Positions 26,858-37,806 of a DNA stretch of 64,000 nt are shown here, in pieces; position 1 is the stretch's first letter; every line of letters begins with the position of its first letter. This stretch comes from Puffinus mauretanicus (Eukaryota > Chordata > Aves > Procellariiformes > Procellariidae): assembly GCA_023333565.1 (NCBI GenBank), contig JAJKFH010003493.1, positions 2,356,001-2,420,000 on the forward strand, written 5' to 3'. The position numbers and the translations under genes are program-made. Under the pieces are notes generated by a model. That model was not told the DNA's origin, ran no database searches, and saw nothing but the letters and a program-made list of their open reading frames with translations.

Positions 26858-28921
26858 TGCAGTTCGTATTTCCAAGACATTTCCTGTGGACTGTCCAAGT
26901 GCACTTCAAAAGTGAGAACTAAGTATATCTGCCCAGCGTCTCACTGCATGTTGGCTGTCTGAAACGAAATAAATGAAATGACTGACCCATGGCTCTTAAA
27001 CTAGTTGAGTCCATCCATAATTGTGCCAAGGTTCACACTGTTAATCCTCTTTGAAGCTCCAAAATTTAACCCTATTTTAGAGGTCTGGGGTTTTTTTTTT
27101 GCATCCCAGACCTCTTTCCCAGTAGAACTCTGATCTTGGCACAGACAAGAAGATACTACCCGTGCTAGTTTTTCTTGTTAGTCTGGTGTCAACCTTCCTC
27201 TCCTGGAATATGAACAGTTAATGTTTTTCTGGAACAACTGAGCCAATTACATTTATAGTTTCACAGTCTCCCTGAACCTAAGATAATTTGCTGGTGCGGT
27301 TTTGCCCCCTTCTTAGGTTACCTTGTCATAGGTTTTATTTAGTCCCAGCAGGCATCGGGGTACAGTGAGAATTGGGTGCTCTACAAGGGCAGGGGAACCT
27401 TTCCTTGGCTTTATTCTGATTGCAACTTCAGTTGAGGAAAGAAGAACATAAGACATTTCCCTCTCTACAGCAGAAAACCCAGTGATTTGCATAAGCTCTG
27501 ATCTCATCTGAATGTGTTTTTAACATGGGTGTTTAAGATATTAATAGACTACTTTTAACTTGGACCTCCCTAAATACCCTCACAGTGGTATTGTTACTGT
27601 AACAGAACATACTCCTACATGATCCTACCTGGTTAGCCTTAAAAATACTTTAAAAACAGAAAGGAAGAACGGAGTCTTTGTCTATGAACGCTAAAATCTA
27701 TCTTCATCTATAAGAAACTGTCTATGAATTGCCATGGAAACATTTACTAATAGTCCATGTAACCTATAAAAATAGTAACAAAAAAAGGTAAGATTTGTCA
27801 AGAAATGACACTTCATGAGAGTTGACCTGAACCAGAAGAACATGCTGAACAAAGACAGTGTGCTGTAGCAAAGCCTTTTCTTCTCCAGATTCTCTCTTGC
27901 ACACTGAGATCACCTTGGTGTCTTCCCTAATGAGACCACATTCCCATTGAATAAGAGTAGTGTCACCGTGTCCCTTGATGCCTCTTTACAACCCATCCTT
28001 CAAAACACAGGGGTTAGTGGACTGTGACTTCAATCAAAAGTCAGGACATCCATCCATTCTCTAGCATAGTTTTAAAGATTTGAGTAATCACATTTCTCAC
28101 ATTTTTTTTTTCTGCTTCTTTTTCACTCTCTGTAAAAATGCTGTTTTCCAGTTCTAGGTGTCTCTCTTCTGGGCTAGGTGTGATGCAAACCCAGTCGTAG
28201 CTCTCACCCTGTAGAATTTGCAAGGTAATTGAAAAGCTTACAGCAAATCAGTGCAGTAAGTAGAAGCGGCAGGAAAAAAAAATACACTCATGTAAAACTA
28301 GGTTAGTCAAAAGTACATCTTGAGAAGCCCCAATAGTTGTTTGGGTTTTTTTTAAATAATTTTGAAGTACTACTGCCAGAATCTTATATTCACCATTAGT
28401 GCTCCATTGGCGAACCCAGGAGGCATTTGGGCTCTTAAAAAAACCACATGGGGCCTCTCTGCATCTTTAAGGTCTTGGTGTTAATTATCATGTAGCAAAG
28501 GAATCTATCTGTTCTAGGAAATATTTCTGTAGCTGCGTTGGTTTAAAAAAGTTGTGAAATGACAGCACTGATTTTGTTCATGGCCACTTCAGACTGCCAG
28601 CTAGCAGTAGAGTAGCTATTGACCTAACATGCTTGGGTACTACTCGATCTAAACAATTCTTTACTCATTACATGGGTCATTTAAAGTGGGCAGAAAATAG
28701 AAGGAGACAAATACAAGGAGTTGCTGCGCTTGCTCACTTTCCCTCTCTCTTCCCATTAGAGAGGATTCTGTTCCCTACTGGGTCCCTGCGTGAAAGAACA
28801 AATGATGTCTTCTGTTAAGTGAAGTGGATTCCTTACCCACCAGCAAAACTGTGGAGCTTAGAATTGGTTTCTGCTGTAAGGCGTTCCCCCTTACTGTTCC
28901 TGCAGGGAGTTATAAGGAGAA

Positions 28922-28936
28922 ATATATATATATATA
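28922..28936. repeat. (AT)7 microsatellite
   Basis: Uninterrupted alternating AT dinucleotides. Confidence 0.88.
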
Positions 28937-31009
28937 CACTCTGCTTAAAATGAGACGGTATATGGAAGTGTGCCATATGGGCACTCAGAACATGTATGAC
29001 AGCATATTACTACAGAAGAAATCTTGAATAAAATTGCCATTTCAACCACTCCTTATGTCTAATATTGATTTTAAACCAATGAGGCCCCCTAACAGAATTA
29101 TAACAATGGAAATTTTCAGTGCACTTTGGATCGGAAGGAAGTAATGAAATCGCTTTATACGTTCCTACTAGAAACATCACAAGCCCATATTTCTTTACTC
29201 TCTGAAATCCATATTTTGAAAGATGAACAGCCATGCTTTCCTATAGGTGCCCAAACAGAAGATCACTTAGGGCCTTAGTTAGTCTCCTAACACCGCTTCT
29301 GGCAGATTTCATCCAGGGATCACATGAAGAGAGAGAGTTAACTAGAAAGTGAGAGGGAGAGTTAGCGGACTGGAGACAGAAGGAATGGCCACAGCAGAGC
29401 TCTGCAGCTGGCAGAAAGTAAGGGCCATGTGCAAGCAGAGACCGGGGAGCCGTGTGAGGACAGGAGCTGTCCAAGCAGCCCGCGTTTGCTTCACTAGATG
29501 GGCACTACTGCACAGTTGAGGGCTTTTCTCTTTCTGAAATTTTTCAACTCTTAAACCTATCTTCTTAGAGTAACAATGCCAGGAGAGTCCATGAAGTGAT
29601 CTACACAAAATTTGTCTGTCCCTTTATTTCTTCTCAGTGGATAAATCTTGTCACATGGTGAGCTGGCTGAGGCAAAGCTTATGGCAGAAACTTGGGTCCA
29701 GATGAAGTTTTACTAGATATTCACCTCAAAGGATCATTACACTACAGTCATCGCTGGTTTAAAGATAACCAGTTTAAACCTAGCTCCAGCATATGTTGTG
29801 TGGCAGCCACAGCAGTGACTGGTCGGCACATGACCTAGCAAGCTAGAATGCATCTTTCTCCATATAAACTTTGGCTTTTTTTTTTGCAAGTGTAGAGAGG
29901 CCATTACCCTTGTTCAGTTTCTGTCATGCATAATTTTTCTACTAATCTGTTGTTACTCTAACTTCTCAGAGTGTGTATCAGCATAGTCTAAAAACAATTG
30001 TCAGAAGACTGAATAGCAAAAAAATACTAATATAAACAACATACATTTTACAGAAGCATTTGACAGACTCTATCCTGATTTATTTTGTTGTATCTTGAAG
30101 CAATGTGTTATGTCAAGGAAAGTAATTAATATCAACACAGCTTTATATCCAGGTGCAGCATGCCCAGATAAAGCATGGGCAAAATGAGATAAAATATTCT
30201 GCTTGATGATTAACATTGAACAAGGTTGCATTGAATAAGGAGATGCCAAAGTTTTTAATATGAAGGCCCATCAACAAAAAATGACAGTGTAAATGATTAA
30301 ATGCTTTGGGGTTGCTACTGATTCACTATCAGAAAAGTTTAGGCAGCCAGACTATTAAATAGCTCAATACGATCAAATTTTATTTTTCTACTGACTTAGG
30401 TCTTCAATGTCCACTCAGACATGTAAGACTCTCTGAAAAGGTGAACTAAAAGACTATTAAGCATGATAGTAAACATAGGGTTAACAACAGTATACAAAAA
30501 ATAATTCCAACAAGAAACCTAAAATTCAAGCATTGCTTTAGAAGGCAAAAGAGTGCAAGAGATGAGTCAATCTCAATACCTTGGCAGTAATATGCAAGCC
30601 AGCGGGGATATCTAAAAGGAAATAATGTCACAAATTGGCAAGGCAGCAACTCCATCTATCTGCTTAAATAAGATTCAGTCCTTCAAAATCTACAACTTAA
30701 AGAACAAACTGAATATTCAATTCATGTTATTTTCAACCTAACAGATGGATGTGAAAGCTGGAAATCTACCAGAAGTATAGACAGTCATCTAAAAAGCCTG
30801 ATAAAACACTCAGAAAAACTTAGAAAAATAACATTTTTAAAAATAAGTGAATTTCTAAGAAATTTTCCAACATTTAACAGTATCTGATGTCAGATATCAA
30901 CCAAAGAAAGAAGATAGCTGTATCTGGGATATGTGTTACTAATAAAAATGAAGAATCTACTGGATAGAAGTATATTCAGAAGGAGAAGTATATGCAAAAA
31001 GGGAGAACT

Positions 31010-31240
31010 AAAAGGACACCTTCCGCGGAACACTGTGAAGGGTGATGCTTACGGGACTCGCTACCACGAAGATCACAAAATCAGCTGTTTGAAGAGACCA
31101 CCCGGCGGATGCAGGAGGGCTCCGCCTGCGGTCCCCGACCAAGGACAGCTCCCGGCCAGCCCTCCCACCCCTGCCTGCTCCGTGGCTCTCGGAGCAGGAG
31201 GCAGCCATGGACGGCTGCTTCCAAACCGAGGAACAGCTAC
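31010..31240. other. Small GC-rich, CpG-containing patch with a strong Kozak ATG
   Basis: This patch of about 230 bp has clearly more CpG and GC than the sequence on either side. It ends in GGCAGCCATGG, a near-ideal Kozak context with its ATG at 31,207. The frame from that ATG is open for 33 codons to a TGA and matches nothing I know. It could be an alternative first exon or a weak promoter, or an isolated isochore fluctuation. Confidence 0.35.
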
Positions 31241-33907
31241 CATTTCGGAAAATAAGTAGCCATCTTTCATACAGACTTTTACAAAATTCAAGTCAGGAAA
31301 ATTGAGGGCATTCGTGAGGTCCTTTCAGGTTGTACGACACACAGCAAAATAGGCACTACAGCACGCTGTCTGTACGGAAGAGTGAAAATGCTGCGTTCAC
31401 TCACGGAATGGCTGCGTGCATCAAGCAGCTGCTTCTTGTGGCTGCACTCTGGCTGGGAGTTTTCCAGTAGATTCACTCCACTCGAGATTTTAAGGGCAAA
31501 GTCTGTGGGAGAAGATACGTCTTTTTTGTAAGAGAACACAGAAATGCGATTCTGGTAATTTTTATTTCTATACTTTAAAAAACCCCATCATTATAGAAAA
31601 TAGTGACAGTCTATAAGGAAGCATGAATAGCAAAGCTTCAGACTCTTGTTTTTCATTACACTGGGCCTTGCCTACTTCAACATACTTCCCAGTTCTTCCC
31701 AGTCCCAGCCAGTTGTGTCTTCCTATCTAGTCCTTTAGCACAGAAAAAATAAAACTGCATCAATAGTAAAATCCTGTACAGATTAGATATATTCTTTTGC
31801 TGCTGGATGGAACTATGGTGATTCCACAGAAAAAAAAACACCCTTAAAATGTATCTCAAGAAAGGTCTTGAAGACACTCTTCTTTCCTGATGGTCACCAT
31901 CCTTCCTTGTGCTCCTGGCTACATCACCCCTATTGAGCATTCAACTGGCTTCCCTTGCCCTGCTACATTAAGCTGAAGTTTATGTCCTTACTTGCCTTCA
32001 TCTTGCTCCTTTGTCATTGATTTTTTGATTTTATCGTCATCACTCCCCTCATCTTTTGTCATGTAACTGTGCAGCCTCATCAGATCTTTTGCTGGCTTAT
32101 TATAGTTCTAGTCTACAGACCTTCTCCTTCTATACAGAGCAACTAGACTTAAGGGACAAAGGTGGTTCAATCACACCTTATGTATTTGGGCTAGCTGAAA
32201 AACTGTAAGTTTGTATAAAAATGAATGAATGTAATTCAGTTCATTACCCCTAGCTATTTTAAAGCAAGTACTTTTTTTCTCTAGAGCAGGAACAGTCTTC
32301 CCTAGTGTTTCTAGAATACATTGAAACTTTTCTAGACAACTGTTTACTACAGTGGGTTCCTAATTTGATAGATCCACAAGCAAGACTTGGGGAGACCCTC
32401 TGCAATGTGCTACCAGTATTAGATGATCCAAATAGAGAAGCCTGTTTGCCCGCCTGCACTATTTCCTGCTCGGGCCAATTAATGTTTGTTGAGTTTTGCT
32501 ATCATTTGTTAAGTTACATAACTAAACTAATTTTAATTTAAAATACATACCATGTTTTAGCTGGATTATGAAGATTTATACTTTTTTTGTGTAATTGTAA
32601 TGAAGACTTGAAGGTATTACACTGTATATAGGAAAAGTTAGGCTTTCAATCTATTTCAGTGTACTGTACTTAAGTAATTACTCTATTAGTTGAAGAAAAG
32701 TTCTCAGCTGGCTTTGCAGGATTGTAATTCAGTGGCAACATCTTTTACATGTAAACTGAGCCCGTGATGCAGAAAGCACTGGGACACAGTAAGCGCATGG
32801 TATGACATTTTCAGAGCAGAATCGTGTTATAGAGGACCAGTGTTCAAGAAGTTTAAATGCTAACTGGGATGGAGCTTTAATCCTTTTACTGCCGTTGAAC
32901 TGCACTTCTGTCTCAGCTGTGATATTATGAGGCTGTCTAGTCAAATTAATTGCATCTCCTAGTAAGAGTCATGTAGGTGCTTATCTTATTTATACATTTC
33001 TAATGCAGACAGCACTGTGATAGTTGAACTATGCTTTCTCCTTGTCTCTTTTTCTTTCCTTTTATTCCTTGTATGTAAAAAATACTGGTAAAGAAGTTGA
33101 AACCAGAAAGAAGTAAGCCAATTAAAACCTGTAAGCCAAACGGGCATGTATTTTGGCTGCTCCGTAGATCAGCCTCCACACCTGGCCACTGGTGAAGAGT
33201 GGTGCAAAGGAAAAAAAAAAAACAACAAAAAACCTTCTTTGCAATCTGGAAGAAACACGGTGTTCAGCGTCCACTCGCTGTTTGCAGAACTACCTGCAGT
33301 CAGCCCGAGCCCGAGCGCAGCCAGCTCATCTTGCGCAACCGCGCTGTCCCGCTCAGATGATTCTGCAGAGCGGAGCTCGGAGTCGAGCAGCAATAGCCTT
33401 GAGTGCTGGTTTGGCATTTCGTTAATAACCACAGAACTTCCTGCATCGTTCGAGCTCTCGTTTAACACAACTAATTTGCTGGCAGTTTTGGCGGTGGAGA
33501 AAGCGTTCCGGCAGCGAGCTGGCGCGATGCCGCGGCGCGGGGCGGCGGGGCCTCTCTCCGCGGAGGGACGGGGACGCTGCGGGGACCGTCCCCGGCCAGG
33601 CCGGCAGAAGCGCCCAGGAGAGGCGTGAGGCGGCAGGAGCCGGGAGAGCGCGGGGGCCCCGGCCTCTCCGCTGGCCCCGGCGCCGGCGGCAGGATCGCTT
33701 CCGCGGCCCCTGTCTTTAGCGCTTCGCACGGATTGCCGGGCGCGGACGGAGCGCCCTTCCCCTGCGCCCCCCGGGGCTGCTTCACCCGACGGGGGTGCCC
33801 GCCTCGGCTGGCATGTCTCTCCCGGACTGCCCTCCGGGAGGGCAGCTGCGCGGCGGAGGGGGCTCCGCGCCGAGGGGCGAGCGGCGGCGGGCAGCGGGGC
33901 TCCCCTC

Positions 33908-33937
33908 GGGCCGGGCCGGGCCGGGCCGGGCCGGGCC
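33908..33937 (+). repeat. (GGGCC)6 repeat inside CpG island 1
   Basis: Six perfect GGGCC units. The G-triplets are spaced by two bases, so the plus strand can in principle fold into a G-quadruplex. Confidence 0.92.
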
Positions 33938-34240
33938 GCACCGCCGCCGGGAGCCCTGTGGCGCCGCGCAGCGCCAGGCCGCGCTGCCATGACAGCGCGC
34001 AGCGCCGGGGCGGTCACCGGCCGCCGCGCCCCACAGCCGCGCTGGGGCCCGCCGCTGCCGGTGCCCGCCCCGCTCCCGGCCGCCTCCCTCCCCAGCGGAG
34101 AGGCGGCCGCCTGCGCGGCCCCCCCCGCGCGGCCCCGCGTCCCGCCACCGCCCCCCCGCGGGGTCAGCCGGGGACAGCGCCCGCCTCCCGCCGCAGGAAG
34201 CGCCGCAGCCGCCCCGGCGCCTCCCGCTCGGCGCTCGCCT

Positions 34241-34252
34241 GTGGCAGGTGAG
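34241..34252 (+). promoter_or_regulatory. Candidate splice donor, CAG|GTGAGA, island 1
   Basis: GGCAG|GTGAGACT, with the GT at 34,247-34,248, is close to the donor consensus MAG|GTRAGT. Its place near the right half of the CpG island is where the end of a first exon would be expected for a plus-strand transcript. A second, weaker GGG|GTGAGC follows near 34,336. Confidence 0.5.
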
Positions 34253-37200
34253 ACTCCCCGCGTCCCTCCCCGCTCCCCCGGCGGCCGCCCGGCACGCTCT
34301 CCCCGCCGGTCCCCGGCGGCGGCGGCGGGGGCGGGGTGAGCCCCGCGGGCCGGCGGGGCCGGAGCGGCGGCGGGGTGGGGCGGGAAGCCCGAGCGGGGGT
34401 TCCGCAGGCGGGCCGGGCGGGGGTCCGGGGCCGCTCTCCTGTGCCGGCGCTCGGCTGGGGCGGCTGCGCACCGCCGGGGGACGGAGGAGCCCGGGCGGGA
34501 GCGGCGCCGGCGGCCGCCCCCGCAGCCCGGGGCCCGGCCTGCTGCCGGGGCGGGGAGGCCCCGGTGTGCTGCCGCCCGGGGAGTGCTGCTCCCTCCCCCT
34601 GCCAGCCGTGCTGGGGCTCCCCTCCTGGCCCCGGGGCTCCCCGCGCTGACCGCGGGTGCGAGGACGGGGCTGGAGCTGCATGGGCAGCCTCAACTATTCA
34701 GTGTCCCCCGGCCGTCGGTTTACCAGATGTATTTACTCGTTACACGGGAAGAAAATAGGCTTCAGGAAGGGCTACGTCGTGTTTGTTGCTTCTGCAGAGT
34801 TCATCCCTTTCCCCCACCCGTGGGAGCTGCAGGACTTTGCAGGAGGGGCCCGGCTGCTTCCCAGGGGCTTCACGCTGCTTGCCCTGCGCGGCGCGAGTGG
34901 GAGCGCTGGGCGCAGCTGGGGTGGCAGCATGGGAGATGGCTGAGAAACGCTGGGGAGCTCAGGTCACATGTGTGTAGGGTTATCATTCCAGACCCTACCC
35001 TGTGACCGGCTGACAAATTGAGAGAAAACTTGTAAGAACCTCTCTATGAATGTAGTAACACTGTGTGTTAATCGTACTTGTGACTATGAAGGATAATTAA
35101 CCAATATTTTTAAAAAGGTAGGCACTACTGCCTTCCGAGTCGAGTGAACTCAATACCTCATGGAAAAACATACAGTTGCATAGTGTGTTCTGTGGGATGC
35201 TTCTGCAGGAGAGATGTAAACAAACTAACACAGAATACACGTTATGGAAAGTGCACGACAGAGGAATATGGAGTAACTTATCCTAAGTCCTGCAGCAACA
35301 GGTGGCAGAGCTGAGAAGAAGAGGCTGCATGCCCTGGCTCTCTGTCTTGCATCTCTGTCATAGCACAATCTTCCTCCATTAGGGGCAGAGCTTCCACTCA
35401 CCAAAACAGTGGCAATATACCGTCAGCTGCAAGGAAGGGAGGATCAGCTCTTGCTTACTAAGGCTGTGATAAAGAACTGAGATTAATTTATTATTATTAG
35501 ACTAGGAAAGCAGCTCTGGGCAAAAAAAGAAATGCCCCTGTAACTTGTGCTCAAACAATATGACCAGAAAAGCAGTGTTCTGGCGAGGAAATTGGGGCTT
35601 TCCCACTTTCCCGCTTTCCAAATATTGCCATGTACTGTGAGGTGACCATTGTTGTCAGATCAGCATCAGAAGGACGCTCTGCTAGGTTGTGCAGCACGGA
35701 TCGGTTGTGCCCTGAAACAATCAGAAGGCAGTGAAAAGCAGAAAGAGCCTCGATGAAAAGAAAGTACTGCAGAACATACCTGTAGGATAGTCAAATCACA
35801 GCTCTTTCACATCTTAAAGATTTTTTTCCCAGAAACTATACCTGAAAGAAAATACTGCAGGAGACTAAGGCACTAAACCAGTTGCAAAGGAAAGCAGAAA
35901 GATACTGTGTATCATTAAAAAAAGTTAGTAGAGTCTATCTATACAAGCAAGATTTCCAAAAGGAGTAAGACAAGCACAACAGCATGTTGGGCTGCAAAAG
36001 TTTAAGGTCTTGGTCTTTTTCATTGAATCAATAAACATAAAATGAAAATATACAGCTGCTAATATAAACTTATACTGAGCAGTTGAGATAAAACTTGAAC
36101 AGGATAAATGAGAAGGCATTGTTAGTAAAAAAAGGCTTGGGAAATGGTATCAGGATTTATTAGGGAAATGAAGAAAGACATATTGTCTTAGATTTAAAAA
36201 GGAAATCTCTTAAAAAATGAGGCCTAGCAGAAAGAAAGAAAGGGAGCCTGCTAATATAACAATGCTTTGTTTTCATGGAAAAAGCTGAAATGGAAAAGTT
36301 TTGACAAAAAAGGCTGGAGAAAAAAGTGAAATCCAAAGAAATGCCTTTGATAATGATGGAAACCTCTTACTAAAAAGAAGTTGAAGTGCTCCAGGTAAAA
36401 TAAACATTTTCAGAAGATAATGTTGGAGTTAGCTGACCAGCTTAGAGGAGTCAAACAAAAAAGACACAGGTTAGTATTACTCAGAAAGCAGCTGAGATGA
36501 AAGAAATGAGATGTTTATTTTCATCACTGAATTGTTGAGATCTGGAGACCAACCAGCATAAGGCACAAAAAGAGAGGTAGCTTGTAGAAAAGTTGTAGAA
36601 AAGGATTAGGAAAAGAGAGCAGGAGACAGAGCGTAAGTAGGTAGCTGAACTGCTACAGATCTTCCTGAGACTTTCATCTGGGAGGGAGGGATGCAAAACT
36701 TCTGTCCTAGGGAACTGTGGGCTAGTTTTGCTTTGTGGACGGCAGATAAAACTAGAACCCCAAACCGTGAGATCTTACTGTTTGATTTTCTGGGCAAATG
36801 AAGATGCACTGGAGAAACCTGAGAAATTCCTGAATGTGCTAAGGGCTGCTTTTCCAGGAAAGGGAGAAGGACTAAGCAGGAAAACAGCCGATATAGAACA
36901 GTGTATCTGCCCCAACTGTGGGATGGGAGGGAAAGGCCAAACAAGTTGAGGAAAAACTGAAACTCCCTTACGGGGCACTGCAAACCAAAGGTACTTATAG
37001 GAAATACAGATTTTATATACATCTGAAAAGACAGACAAAAGACTGCGAGGTGATTTCCTGGAAAGTATTACCAACCAGAGTGATAAGGGCTGAGGTTCAG
37101 CAGCTCTTGAACAGCAGCACGTACGTGACTATGAGGTATGGTCTGTTACAGGATGTCCCTCAGACAAGGGAGCAATCTAGAGCTATCTCGTACCAAGCTG

Positions 37201-37760
37201 GCTTTCTAGGCCATGGCAAAACAGCATTTCATGTAAAGAAAGAGGGGCAATTACTGGCTTCTTCATCCACCCAAAGGAAATGTAGCACTTTTAATGGGGT
37301 ATTTGCCACCAAAAAAACCCCATGAATAAAAAGGAAAGTGCAAGGAAAGCTTTTATAGAAAGACAAAAGTAGCGAAGTGGTGCAGTTACGACAGTATAGA
37401 CGGTTAAAAAAAGGCATGACATAAATAAAATGAGGGGAAAACCAAGATGTATGGAGTAAACTTCCTGACCTTTCCAGGTCAACAAAGCAATTCAGCCACA
37501 TTTGCAATCAGTTATAAATAATGGCAGTCATTCTAACAAAAGATATCCTTACATTAGGATACATCCTGACATAGACCTTACACTTAGGTCTGACCTTGGC
37601 TTCCTGAATACATACCAGTCTGTTTTTACTGTTTTATGAAGTTCTTAATATTTCCGTTGCAATTCTTCAATTTACATTTAAAAAAACGTGCTATGATAAT
37701 ATAATTCTAAGCAGTTAATCTTCTGTATCTAATAGTTTAGCAAAATGTAACGGAGAATAC

Positions 37761-37806
37761 ATGAAACCTATGAACCTATGAAACCTGAGGAACCTATGAA
37801 ACTCGA
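37761..37806. repeat. Short direct-repeat cluster of (AT)GAAACCT / GAACCTATGAAA
   Basis: The units ATGAAACCTATGAACCTATG, AAACCTGAGG and AACCTATGAAACTC repeat a 9-10 bp theme about four times with small changes. Its nature is unknown. Confidence 0.7.

Larger units (their letters stand above)
18396..33145. other. Long non-coding stretch, no gene recognised
   Basis: About 15 kb of AT-rich DNA. It holds AT microsatellites near 25,720, 25,785 and 28,922 and a TTTG repeat at 26,838-26,857 in front of a possible splice acceptor. A small GC-richer, CpG-containing patch lies at about 31,010-31,240. A 228-codon minus-strand frame at 18,319-19,005 is discussed in the findings. No frame is recognisable as a known protein. 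The general look is that of intron or intergenic sequence. Confidence 0.6.
33290..34700. promoter_or_regulatory. CpG island 1
   Basis: About 1.4 kb in which GC rises from roughly 40% to about 80% in the core, with CpG at high frequency. Unmethylated islands of this kind mark promoters in vertebrates. No TATA motif stands out, which is usual for island promoters. The long overlapping frames on all strands are a by-product of stop-poor GC-rich sequence. A good plus-strand splice donor at 34,247 suggests that at least one transcript starts here and runs to the right. A weaker minus-strand donor near 33,294 leaves bidirectional initiation possible. Confidence 0.88.

Noticed and set aside
33625..34758. 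Several frames of 95-303 codons on both strands within CpG island 1
   Set aside because: They overlap each other in most frames, are made largely of Arg, Ala, Gly and Pro, and follow from the rarity of stops in about 80% GC sequence. No domain is visible.
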